64,000 nucleotides of DNA from Flammeovirga pectinis. Its GTDB lineage: Bacteria > Bacteroidota > Bacteroidia > Cytophagales > Flammeovirgaceae. The stretch is taken from the NCBI RefSeq assembly GCF_003970675.1, contig NZ_CP034562.1, positions 2,728,001 to 2,792,000 of the forward strand, read 5' to 3'. Positions 10,326-19,255 of the stretch are shown here, piece by piece. The notes beneath the pieces were generated by a model that had not been told where the DNA came from, did not search any database, and saw nothing but the letters and a program-made list of their open reading frames with translations. The translations under genes and the position numbers were made by a program. Positions within the stretch are counted from its first letter, which is position 1, and each line of letters opens with the position of its first letter.

Positions 10326-10541
10326 TTATATCTTATCTTCTTTGGCACTGAATATTTCAGTATACAAAGCGTCATTTTTCTTTATTAAATCAAATGAAAA
10401 AACATCAATTTTATTTATATCAAAACTCAATGCTGCATTATCTGTAGTAAGTATATTGCTTTCAGAGCTTTCCACTTGGGCATAACCTTTTATTTGAGAA
10501 CAAATTCCTAGTACGACGAAAAGTATCATTTTATTAATCAT
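10326..10541 (-). CDS. Small secreted peptide of unknown function
   Basis: A 71-residue ORF with a clear signal peptide (hydrophobic 4-17, cleavage expected after G-Y-A-Q at about 22) and a short mature part of about 49 residues that is polar, has no cysteine and shows no motif I recognise. It is the first gene after the shared operator region and lies upstream of the GH5 gene on the same strand, so it is probably induced with the glucan enzymes. It could be a small surface or periplasmic accessory protein or a regulatory leader peptide. Signal peptide and position are seen; function is unknown. Confidence 0.6.
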   Translation of the reverse strand: MINKMILFVVLGICSQIKGYAQVESSESNILTTDNAALSFDINKIDVFSFDLIKKNDALYTEIFSAKEDKI

Positions 10542-10754
10542 TGTCTATTAAATTTTAGTAGTGAACAAATAGTAGTTAAAGTTTGCTTGCTGTTTAGATA
10601 TAAATTGCATTCTCTCCAAAATCAGATCCTATCTTTTATAGTAATTTCAGAAAGTCTTAAAAAGTTGTTTTCATTAATTATTTTATTGTAATAGTTTAAT
10701 TAATAGTAATTCAATAGTTAGGCAATCAATAAATTCATATTTGCTGTTGCCATG

Positions 10755-10839
10755 TTACAACGTTATTGAGAATCATAAAAAAGTCAAAAATTTAGAAGTA
10801 ACTTTTTTACACTTACAACACGACATTATTACAACATCA
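10755..10839 (-). promoter_or_regulatory. Three-site operator upstream of the small peptide/GH5 genes
   Basis: Two 11-bp sites lie head to tail: ACACGACATTA (10818-10828) and TTACAACATCA (10829-10839). A third, TTACAACGTTA (10755-10765), begins exactly 63 bp nearer the gene. The same layout, with the same 63-bp offset and a shared ACTTTTTTACACTT block (10801-10814), occurs upstream of susC; a variant lies upstream of the GH65 gene. Sites one helical turn apart in direct orientation suggest cooperative binding on one DNA face. The binding protein is inferred to be one of the propeller-HTH regulators. The rest of the roughly 400-base gap shows no gene. Confidence 0.65.
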
Positions 10840-10936
10840 ATCTATAACTAACTAATAATCAACACTAAAACAATACGTATTGTGAATTTTTTTTTAAATG
10901 ATACAATACAGATAAAATTGTTTTTTTATTTAAAAC

Positions 10937-10975
10937 AAAAAGAGCGATAGTAATTAGTGTAATTACTATCGCTCT
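10937..10975 (-). terminator. Terminator after the second propeller regulator
   Basis: A perfect 15-bp inverted repeat (10941-10955 and 10961-10975) with a five-base loop, 30 bases after the stop of the minus-strand regulator. Four A residues at 10937-10940 give the U-tract. Confidence 0.92.
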
Positions 10976-11004
10976 TGCTTATAATAAACAATTACTATTA
11001 TCGG

Positions 11005-13980
11005 TTAAAACCTTGTAATCATTTTAGTTAAAGACTTTCGGTTTTCTAAACCAATCTTTTTTCTTATTCTATACCTTGATGTTTCTAAGGTTCTAACACT
11101 AACATTCATTAATGTTGCAATCTCTTGATTGTCCAAATCCATTCTTAAGTAGGCACATATCCTTAATTCCCTTTTACTTAAGTCTGGATACTCAATTTTA
11201 AACCTATCAAGAAAGTTATCATGTGATTTATTAAACTGATGTTCAAATTTATCCCAGTAATCATGATCTTCACTTTCCTTATTTATATCTTTTACAATCC
11301 TTTTTATTTTACGCTTATCATTATTTGCTAAACCAACTGATGCTTCTTCAAGCTTTTGTTTTATTTGTTGTAAACTCTGGTTTTTATGTAAATGACTAAT
11401 TGTAATATTTGCCAATTCACTTTTTGTTGTATCTAATTCTTTTTCAAGATTTTGATTTTGAATTTCTACCTTCTCTCTTTCAGCCTGAATACTATTTAAA
11501 GCATATTTTCTTTTTACATTTTGCATTCTCACTTTCTGAGCAAAATAGAATACTATTAAAAGTAATGCAATCAGTAATGCTCTAAACCATGTGGTTTGCC
11601 AATAAGGAGCGTCAATAAATAATGTAACTGTTGCTCCTTCATTGTTCCAAACACCATGATTATTAGAGGCTTTTACTTTAAAAGTATACCTTCCTGGATC
11701 TAAGTTAGTATATGTTGCAATTCTACGGTCACCTACAAAATTCCATTGTTCATCAAATCCTTCTAATTTATAAGCATACTTATTACGTTCAGTTTCTGTA
11801 AAATTTATTGCACAATATTTAAAATTGATGACAGACTGATCGTAATCTAAATTAATCTCGCGTACTGTAGAAATTGATTCTTTTATTACTGAACTTGAAT
11901 CTGAGGGTGTTTGTTGCTTATTAAAAATTTCAAAATCAGTGATATATACAGGAGGTTGTGTATAATTTTCTTTTAACTTTTGAGGGTTAAAAACGGTTAT
12001 ACCATCAGTGCCTCCCACTATTATTTCTCCATTATCTTTCTTAACTAAAGCATTATAGTTAAATGAATTATTAGGAACATAAAAGCTTACGACCTTTTCT
12101 GTAGCTAAAGAAAATTGAGAAACATATTTTTTAGATATTACTAACAGGTTACCATAATTATCTGCAGTTATTGCTTGTAGTGGTAATTCTGGAATTCCGT
12201 CCGACTGATTATAAATCTTAAATTCGTTCCGTTCAGGTAAATATTTAATTAAGCCTGCTGCCGTTGCTATCCAAATATGCCTAAGGTTATCTTGATAGAC
12301 CCCTTTTACATAGTTAAAATTGTGATCTTTCTCAATTAAATCATTTAATAGATTAGGTGACCAAGAATCAGTCCTTCTATTATAGATCATTATGCCACCA
12401 TCAGTACTAAACCAAAGATTATTTTGAGCATCTTCAAAAATATGATATATGTGTTCTTGGCTTCCTATATTGTACCCAATTTTTAATTTCTTTATTGATT
12501 TAGTGACGGGGTCATATTTTGCAATTCCGCCACCTAATGTACCAATCCATGTAATACCTTCTGAATCTGTAAAAATTGCCCAAACATGGTTACTTGGCAA
12601 GTCTGTAGCTTTAACACCTCTTTTTATTTCTGTTCTTTTTCTAGTCTTTACATCATAAACTTGTAAACCTTCACTATAAGTACCAATCAAAAGGTTACCA
12701 AAACGATCTTCTGCTATACTTTTTACTACATAAGCACCAGGTTCTTTTACCTCATCTCCCTCTATAGAAAAATGTTTAAAAAGTGTTTCATCTTTTTCTT
12801 GTAATTGCAGTCCCCCCCAATCTGTACCTACCCATGTTCGATTTTTTGAATCATTATACAATGCTAAAACTGGTTTATTTGGTAGCGTTTGTTCATTACA
12901 AGGAGAGTTCGTAATATCTCTAAAAAAGTTTTTCCGTGGATCGTATTTATCAACTCCTTCTAAATAAATACCAAACCAAACATTGTCTTGCCTATCTTGA
13001 TATAATGACCAAACCACTCCCGAAGACAGGGATGTTGGATCTAAACGAGTATTTGTATAATTTTCGAATGTTTTTGTTTTTACATTAAATATATCTAAAC
13101 CTGCTCCATCAGTAGCAATCCAAAGTTCATTGTCTACTTGTTTTAACGCTTTTATATTATTACTAGAAGGGCCTTTTCCTTTTTCACCATGTAAATACGT
13201 ATTATAGTCACCTGTTAGTAAATTATATTCTGCTAAACCACCATTATTACTACTTATATATAAAAGCGTATCATTATAAATTTCAAGGTTTTTCTTATCA
13301 TTGTCATCCCTACTTATTAAAGGACGGTTTGTATATTCTACTTCAGAAAATTTCTTAGTATTTTTATCATAAACGCATAATTTCCTATTGTCTGTTGCTA
13401 ACCATATACGGTTCCATTTATCTTCTATTACATCATAAATAGATTCGCCATTAATTTGAGAAAAACCTGTTGTAGAATAATAGTATTTCTCTCTTCTTTT
13501 ACGGTTTGGGGAAATAACAGAAATACCGTTACTAGTTACAACCCAAACATTATTATCAGAGTCTTCATAAATTTTATTTACCGACTCACTCGGTACCATT
13601 AATTCGTTCTCGTCACCACCTTTAAAATGTTGAAAAGTTTCAGTCTTAGGATCAAAAATACTTAGCCCATTATTCAAATATCCAATCCAAATAAAACCAT
13701 TATGATCTTGAATTAATGATGAAATCATATCATCATTCAAGCCTGTATTTTTACCTCTACTGTAGGCGTAAGTTTTCATTTCATAACCATCATATCTGTT
13801 TAGTCCTTTAAAGGTACCAAACCACATAAATCCCATATTATCTTCTAAAATAGAGGTTACCGTAGCATGAGATAATCCATCCTCTTCTCTTAAATGTTGG
13901 AATTGCATTTCCTTTTTCTGTCCATATGTTCCAATAGACATTAATAGGAGTGTTAGTAATATTGTAAGTTGCTTAATCAT
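11005..13980 (-). CDS. Membrane-spanning propeller regulator with LuxR-type HTH (paralogue)
   Basis: 991 residues with the same architecture as the protein at 1533-4499: signal peptide (1-20), periplasmic propeller repeats, Y_Y_Y domain, membrane helix (about 798-815), coiled coil and a C-terminal HTH (931-991). The HTH tails of the two proteins are almost identical, differing at only a few positions over the last 60 residues, whereas the propellers differ more. They may therefore bind the same DNA sites while sensing different ligands. No kinase or receiver domain is present. It stands between the GH5 genes and the GH65-GH3 operon and is closed by a 15-bp terminator. Confidence 0.85.
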   Translation of the reverse strand: MIKQLTILLTLLLMSIGTYGQKKEMQFQHLREEDGLSHATVTSILEDNMGFMWFGTFKGLNRYDGYEMKTYAYSRGKNTGLNDDMISSLIQDHNGFIWIGYLNNGLSIFDPKTETFQHFKGGDENELMVPSESVNKIYEDSDNNVWVVTSNGISVISPNRKRREKYYYSTTGFSQINGESIYDVIEDKWNRIWLATDNRKLCVYDKNTKKFSEVEYTNRPLISRDDNDKKNLEIYNDTLLYISSNNGGLAEYNLLTGDYNTYLHGEKGKGPSSNNIKALKQVDNELWIATDGAGLDIFNVKTKTFENYTNTRLDPTSLSSGVVWSLYQDRQDNVWFGIYLEGVDKYDPRKNFFRDITNSPCNEQTLPNKPVLALYNDSKNRTWVGTDWGGLQLQEKDETLFKHFSIEGDEVKEPGAYVVKSIAEDRFGNLLIGTYSEGLQVYDVKTRKRTEIKRGVKATDLPSNHVWAIFTDSEGITWIGTLGGGIAKYDPVTKSIKKLKIGYNIGSQEHIYHIFEDAQNNLWFSTDGGIMIYNRRTDSWSPNLLNDLIEKDHNFNYVKGVYQDNLRHIWIATAAGLIKYLPERNEFKIYNQSDGIPELPLQAITADNYGNLLVISKKYVSQFSLATEKVVSFYVPNNSFNYNALVKKDNGEIIVGGTDGITVFNPQKLKENYTQPPVYITDFEIFNKQQTPSDSSSVIKESISTVREINLDYDQSVINFKYCAINFTETERNKYAYKLEGFDEQWNFVGDRRIATYTNLDPGRYTFKVKASNNHGVWNNEGATVTLFIDAPYWQTTWFRALLIALLLIVFYFAQKVRMQNVKRKYALNSIQAEREKVEIQNQNLEKELDTTKSELANITISHLHKNQSLQQIKQKLEEASVGLANNDKRKIKRIVKDINKESEDHDYWDKFEHQFNKSHDNFLDRFKIEYPDLSKRELRICAYLRMDLDNQEIATLMNVSVRTLETSRYRIRKKIGLENRKSLTKMITRF

Positions 13981-14276
13981 AAGAAGTTTTTCTAAAATTT
14001 CCTGGTGTTAGAAACAATAAAATTAACGAGAAAATATTTCCATTCAAATTATTATATAAAGTTGCCTTTCGGGAAATATAATTAATGTACTCTTTTTTAT
14101 TTACTTAATTATTAACATTTGAATGATCAAAAAAAATAATCGATTCATAGTCTGTTTATTTTAAGTGCATTGTTTTCCTAAGTATGTATAAAGTACCCGT
14201 ACATTTAAATTTAAAAATGAAAAAATCCCGTACTTTATTTCATATTTCAATTCTTAAACAAGATAAATAAGGATAC
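13981..14276. other. Promoter-containing gap upstream of the second regulator
   Basis: About 300 bases of AT-rich sequence between the regulator start and the GH3 terminator. I see no ORF and no copy of the 11-bp operator sites found at three other promoters of this locus, so the regulator itself does not appear to be under that operator. Confidence 0.4.
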
Positions 14277-14330
14277 AAAAACACCTCAAAACCAACAAAC
14301 TAATTATATAAGTTGAAATTGAGGTGTTTT
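14277..14330 (-). terminator. Terminator after the GH65-GH3 operon
   Basis: A 12-bp perfect repeat (AAAACACCTCAA at 14277-14288, TTGAGGTGTTTT at 14319-14330) with an inner partly paired region, 20 bases past the GH3 stop on the minus strand. The left arm and upstream A residues supply the U-tract. Confidence 0.85.
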
Positions 14331-14349
14331 ATACATTTACAAATATGTA

Positions 14350-16551
14350 TTAATTCACTTTTGAAGTAATAGATACTTTTATTTTCTTAGAAATATTATC
14401 TGAAGCATTACCTACATAAATATAGTACTCTCCTTCTTCTAATTCCCAATCTGATTTATTTTCATTATAATATCTCAGAGAACTAATAGGAATAGATAAA
14501 TTTAACTTTTCTGAGCTTAGTTTCTTTAAAGATACTTTCTGATATGCCTTTAACTCTTTAGTTGCTCTTTCTACAATAGATTTATGCTTGCCAACGTAAA
14601 CTTGTACAACCTCTGCTCCATCAACATCACCAATATTATTTAAGCTACAAGTAACTTCAATAGTATCGTTTACATCATACGATTTTTTATCTGATGCAAT
14701 GTTTTCTAGTTTAAATTCAGTGTAACTTAACCCATGACCAAATGCAAAGGCAGGAGTAATTTTTTTAGTATCATGCCAACGGTATCCAACTAAAATTCCT
14801 TCTTTGTATTCTTCGTTTACATTATCACCTGGGTAAGACATTTCACCGTAATGATGAGCAGCGTTATCCTCTAATTTTTTAGGGAAAGTAAAAGGTAATT
14901 TACCAGAAGGTGTTACATCTCCAGAAATAATATCTGCTACTGCGTGTCCTGTTTCTGTTCCTAAATACCACCCTTGCATCACCGTTTTTACTTTATCAGA
15001 CCAAGGTGTAGCCACTGCATTTCCACTAATTAGTACTACGCCAATATTTGAATTTGTAGCTGCTAAAGTTTCAATTAATTCTGGCTGACCAAAAGGAAGA
15101 TCATACGTTAATCTATCTCCATCTTCACAATCTTGGTGATGACTTTTATTTAACCCTCCAAAAAATAATACAACATCTGCTCCTTTAACTGCTTTTAATG
15201 CTTCATTTTTTAGTGAATCAGCATCTAAAGTTGATGGAATAACTTGACCATATTGAGAAGGACCTGAAGCATAACCCATAGTATATACAACTTCTGCATT
15301 TTTAAAACGCTCTTGTATTCCTTGTAACGGAGATATTTCATATTCAACTTTCAGTTCTGAAGATCCACCACCAATTGTCATCATTCTTGTCGCATTTTCT
15401 CCTATTACGGCAATCTTCATTTTCTTATCACTGATAGGGAAGAAATTACCTTCATTTTGAAGAAGTACGATTCCTTCTTGGGCTACTCTTCTTGCCACAT
15501 CATGATGATCTTCTGTATTGATACTTCCTAGTGGTTTATTTTCAGCTAAGCTTGTTCTATACATTAATCTTAAAATACGACGTACTTTATCATTAACTAC
15601 ATCTTCAGATACTTCTCCAGAATTTAATATTTCTTTAAAAGGTCCTGCTAAATAATAGTTTTCGTAGTGATTTTTCTCTGAGTAAGTAAGTCCATTTGTA
15701 CCAGTACCCATTTCAATATCTAAACCATACAATGCAGATTGTTTAGTATTGTGTGCTGCACCCCAGTCTGTTAAGTATACACCGTCAAAACCCCAATCTC
15801 CTTTTAGAATATCATTTACTAAATATTCATTATGAGAACAATATTGTCCTCTTATTTGATTGTAAGCCGACATCATAGACCAAACACCACCATCTACTGC
15901 AGACTTAAATGCTGGTAAATAAATTTCATGCAAAGCTCTATCACTTAATTCTACATTTATATGACCTCTCCATTTCTCTTGGTTATTGGCTACAAAGTGT
16001 TTTACACAAGCTGCAACACCATTAGATTGAACCCCATGAATATAAGGTACAACCATTTGAGAAGCCAAATAAGGATCTTCTCCCATGTACTCAAAATTAC
16101 GACCATTTAAAGGTGTTCTATAGATGTTAACACCAGGCCCTAATAATATATCTTTTTTACGGTATCTTGCTTCTTCACCAACTGCAACGCCATACTCTTT
16201 AGATAAGTCTTCGTTAAAAGTTGCTGCTAAACAAGTTAATGCTGGAAATGCAGTAATAGAGTCGTTAGTCCAACCTGCATACCCCCAATTGTCCCAATTT
16301 ATTTCTGCTCTTACTCCGTGAGGTCCATCAGACATCCAAATTTCTGGAATACCTAATCTAGGAACACCGGCAGATGTAAATTTAGATTGAGCATGGCACA
16401 TTGCTACTTTTTCTTCTAATGTAAGTTGGGCAATTATCTCATCAATTTTTTGTTCGGTCTTAGTTGTCTGAGCTATACTCGGTGACAAGTAACCAAACAT
16501 AAGTAGCATACTAAAAATAGTTGCTTTAAACGTTCTTTTCTTCATCATCAT
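14350..16551 (-). CDS. Secreted GH3 beta-glucosidase
   Basis: 733 residues, the usual size of a BglX-type three-domain GH3 enzyme. Signal peptide (1-27), (beta/alpha)8 domain with K-H-F (184-186) and the catalytic nucleophile D262 in L-T-D-W, a second alpha/beta sandwich domain (about 365-560) and a C-terminal Fn3-like domain (about 640-733). It would release glucose from beta-linked oligosaccharides made by the GH5 enzymes, most likely in the periplasm since no T9SS domain is present. It follows the GH65 gene by 24 bases, so the two form an operon. The start could be any of three consecutive ATG codons. Confidence 0.92.
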   Translation of the reverse strand: MMMKKRTFKATIFSMLLMFGYLSPSIAQTTKTEQKIDEIIAQLTLEEKVAMCHAQSKFTSAGVPRLGIPEIWMSDGPHGVRAEINWDNWGYAGWTNDSITAFPALTCLAATFNEDLSKEYGVAVGEEARYRKKDILLGPGVNIYRTPLNGRNFEYMGEDPYLASQMVVPYIHGVQSNGVAACVKHFVANNQEKWRGHINVELSDRALHEIYLPAFKSAVDGGVWSMMSAYNQIRGQYCSHNEYLVNDILKGDWGFDGVYLTDWGAAHNTKQSALYGLDIEMGTGTNGLTYSEKNHYENYYLAGPFKEILNSGEVSEDVVNDKVRRILRLMYRTSLAENKPLGSINTEDHHDVARRVAQEGIVLLQNEGNFFPISDKKMKIAVIGENATRMMTIGGGSSELKVEYEISPLQGIQERFKNAEVVYTMGYASGPSQYGQVIPSTLDADSLKNEALKAVKGADVVLFFGGLNKSHHQDCEDGDRLTYDLPFGQPELIETLAATNSNIGVVLISGNAVATPWSDKVKTVMQGWYLGTETGHAVADIISGDVTPSGKLPFTFPKKLEDNAAHHYGEMSYPGDNVNEEYKEGILVGYRWHDTKKITPAFAFGHGLSYTEFKLENIASDKKSYDVNDTIEVTCSLNNIGDVDGAEVVQVYVGKHKSIVERATKELKAYQKVSLKKLSSEKLNLSIPISSLRYYNENKSDWELEEGEYYIYVGNASDNISKKIKVSITSKVN

Positions 16552-16575
16552 TTTGTTTTAATAATTCGTCTGTTT

Positions 16576-18621
16576 TTACTGAGAGTTGTTAGTGACACTG
16601 TAATTTTTATTATCCACACCCACACCTTTAAAAGTTATTGATTTCCAATTATTTGGCAATGTTGATTTTAGTTGTGTAATCCCTGTGTCTGTTATTTCTA
16701 GACCTCCAAATCCAAACATAACAGCTTGCATCATCCCTCCTGCTCCAGTCACGAAGAATGCTAAATTGTTATCTGGTTGTTCTGTAAAAACATTAAAAGG
16801 TGGTTTCTGATTATTTACATATCCTTGCTGAAAAAGCTCATAAGCTCTTTCTGTTTCTCCAATTCTTGAGGCTACTACTGATAAAATAGAATGCGACATT
16901 GCCGGAGCATGGTAATCTATCTTAGGTTCATAATACTCAAGGTTTCTTTTCATCTGATCTTTATCTGTATAGTACTCCAATGGAAAGGATAGCAAATTTA
17001 CATCTGCTTGTTTTATCACTCTTCCATCATAACCATCGTATTCCATTGTTATTCCATCTTCCACTAGTACTGGAATATTGTTGGCTACCTCATCCCATTT
17101 TGGATTAGGTATTTCTCCAACAATTTCAGCTGCTTTAATTGCTGATTTTAATACTTTAATAGCCGAAGCATTTGTAAACGCATTATCATTTACATTTTCA
17201 GCATACTCATCTGCACACACTACATTATTAATGTGACAAACACCATTTTCATCTTTCTCTACTCTACTTACCCAAAAATCTGCAACATTTTGAAGCAACT
17301 CATAACCCGATTCCTTTAACCATTTTTTATCTTGAGTAACTTGATAGTACTTCCAAAAAGCAAGACCAATACAAGATGTAATATGTTGTTCGAAAGGACC
17401 TGATAATGCCCATGTTGGTGTATCTTCTTCACCTGTTAATGCAGATTCCCAAGGAAACATTGCCCCCTCATATCCATTTGCTAAGGCATTCTTTTTAGCT
17501 TGATCTAAACGGTCTAATCTATAATCAAGTATATTTTTTGCTAACTCAGGCTGAAACACTAAAAAAGTAGGGAACATCCATAATTCTGTATCCCAAAATA
17601 CATGACCATTATATCCGTTACCAGATAAACCTACTGGTGATAGACTTAATCTTGTTCCTTTTCTTACAGAAGAATAAAGGTTAAATAACTGAAGTCTCAC
17701 ATCTAACTGAGCTTTTTGATCACCTTCAATAATTACATCTCCTTCCCAAAGTTTAGCCCAAGCATCTTTATGCCTTTTGATAAGTCTATCATACCCTTCT
17801 AGGTGAGCATAAATTGCTTTTCGTTCTGCTTCATTTATTGCATCTACAGATAAAGCCGTATTACAAATAGAGCCAACTACTATAAACTCATAGATTTCTC
17901 CCTTTTTTAACTCTTTCTTAAAAGAAGCACGGTTATGCCTAGCATTAACTTCCTCATTTTTTATTTCTGGATATTTTTCATTTTCACCAAATACAAATGA
18001 CGTTGTCGTAGCTATTTCATATTTACCCGTTGGAGAAGTTGCAGATGTAGATAATAAAGAAATTTCACTCTCCTTACCTACTTGATTGTATCTATGTTTT
18101 CCTGGGTTATTAATTTCAGGAACAATTAAGTCATTTCTAAAAATTAAGGATGTGTTTTTTAATGCTTTTACTTTTATACGCACTAATCCTGTATAAGCAA
18201 GGTGTCTTAATGCTATAATTTCTTGTTCTACTTCTATAGATTTAGCAAAATTAAATGACGTTGTAAACGTTGCCTCTTTCATGTTTAGCATTTGTTTCCA
18301 ACTAGTAATTTCTTTATCAGAAGAAACCCATTGTGTTTGTCCCTTTCCTTCTACTCCAATATCCATATTGGCAAAGTTGATTCCTTGTACAATATTAGAA
18401 ACTCCACCACGTCCATAGATATCCCAAACACCATTTAGAATAACTTCATTAATTTTTAGTGGTTGGTCTGAAGGTACGATTCCAATCATGCCATTAGCCA
18501 TAGATAAAGAATGGTAGTTCTCTCTAGAATTTGCTTCAATTGTCCAGCCATCTGCTTGAGCAAATACATTTGTGATATTTACTATATTAAATAGTAATAA
18601 AAGTAATTTAAGATGTCTCAT
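16576..18621 (-). CDS. Secreted GH65 family alpha-glucoside hydrolase (kojibiose-hydrolase-like)
   Basis: 681 residues with a signal peptide (1-21), an N-terminal beta-sandwich (to about 270) and an (alpha/alpha)6 barrel. It carries GH65 hallmarks: H-V-F-W-D-T-E-L-W (340-348) and D-E-Y-A-E-N-V-N-D-N (471-480), with candidate general acid E472. E614 in F-T-E-Q is placed where secreted hydrolytic GH65 enzymes have a general base; phosphorylases of the family lack it. This supports hydrolysis rather than phosphorolysis, by analogy with known secreted kojibiose hydrolases. An alpha-glucosidic specificity is unexpected beside GH5 and GH3 beta-glucan enzymes. First gene of the GH65-GH3 operon, behind the operator at 18706-18791. 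Confidence 0.82.
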   Translation of the reverse strand: MRHLKLLLLLFNIVNITNVFAQADGWTIEANSRENYHSLSMANGMIGIVPSDQPLKINEVILNGVWDIYGRGGVSNIVQGINFANMDIGVEGKGQTQWVSSDKEITSWKQMLNMKEATFTTSFNFAKSIEVEQEIIALRHLAYTGLVRIKVKALKNTSLIFRNDLIVPEINNPGKHRYNQVGKESEISLLSTSATSPTGKYEIATTTSFVFGENEKYPEIKNEEVNARHNRASFKKELKKGEIYEFIVVGSICNTALSVDAINEAERKAIYAHLEGYDRLIKRHKDAWAKLWEGDVIIEGDQKAQLDVRLQLFNLYSSVRKGTRLSLSPVGLSGNGYNGHVFWDTELWMFPTFLVFQPELAKNILDYRLDRLDQAKKNALANGYEGAMFPWESALTGEEDTPTWALSGPFEQHITSCIGLAFWKYYQVTQDKKWLKESGYELLQNVADFWVSRVEKDENGVCHINNVVCADEYAENVNDNAFTNASAIKVLKSAIKAAEIVGEIPNPKWDEVANNIPVLVEDGITMEYDGYDGRVIKQADVNLLSFPLEYYTDKDQMKRNLEYYEPKIDYHAPAMSHSILSVVASRIGETERAYELFQQGYVNNQKPPFNVFTEQPDNNLAFFVTGAGGMMQAVMFGFGGLEITDTGITQLKSTLPNNWKSITFKGVGVDNKNYSVTNNSQ

Positions 18622-18705
18622 TTCATTCCTATCAAAGTGCTTTCTACAATGTTAAAAGCACTATAAATAATACGTTAACTTGTTTATGTTTAATTGTTTA
18701 TATCA

Positions 18706-18791
18706 TTACAACAATAATGATATTTGCACAAAACCAAATAAAAATTCAATCAGTATTATTACGCAATTAATACGACAATAATACGACATGT
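18706..18791 (-). promoter_or_regulatory. Three-site operator upstream of the GH65-GH3 operon
   Basis: Direct repeats ATACGACAATA (18770-18780) and ATACGACATGT (18781-18791), with a weaker extra copy TTACGCAATTA (18759-18769) directly before them. The lone site TTACAACAATA (18706-18716) begins 64 bp nearer the gene, about 85 bases before its start codon. This matches the operators upstream of the small peptide/GH5 genes and susC. The rest of the 18622-19030 gap holds no ORF. Confidence 0.6.
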
Positions 18792-19030
18792 GCTACTTAA
18801 AAATCACATAATCAAACAGTTAAATACTATTTTTTATATTGTATCACAAGAGAAATCACGCAGTACATAAACACATTTTTCGTGCAATAGTGAATTAACT
18901 TAACAACCCCCAACATGGTGGTATCATTTAAAAAAATAACATTATCACTTAATAGAACTAATAAGTCTTAAAAAGCAATCTTTAATAACTGTTTTAAGAC
19001 TATTTATTTACAATTTTTAGATAAAAAAAA

Positions 19031-19057
19031 ACTGAAAGTACCAATGGTACTTCCAGT
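19031..19057 (-). terminator. Terminator downstream of susCD
   Basis: A hairpin of ACTG-A-AAGTACC and GGTACTT-C-CAGT with a three-base loop and one mismatch. A run of eight A residues at 19023-19030 gives the U-tract on the minus strand. It is the second hairpin after susD and probably the true end of the susCD transcript. Confidence 0.75.
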
Positions 19058-19213
19058 AAAACTTTTATTTAAATCTACTTTGAAGTATCTCGTTTTAAAG
19101 AGATCTATTTCTTCTTGAAGTAAATAAAGTTGAGAACTATATTATATAAAATAATATTTAAGTTGTTCGTTCAGAGCTCCCATACTTAACTATCGCAAAA
19201 TAGTTTCTTTAAA

Positions 19214-19246
19214 TATTGTCAAGAAGTAAATTTAACTTCCTGACAA
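19214..19246 (-). terminator. Hairpin immediately after susD
   Basis: Arms ATTGTCAAGAAGT (19214-19226) and ACTTCCTGACAAT (19234-19246) pair at 12 of 13 positions, starting ten bases after the susD stop. No clear U-tract follows, so it may stabilise the mRNA 3' end or attenuate, with termination at the hairpin near 19031. Confidence 0.5.
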
Positions 19247-19255
19247 TATGTATTT

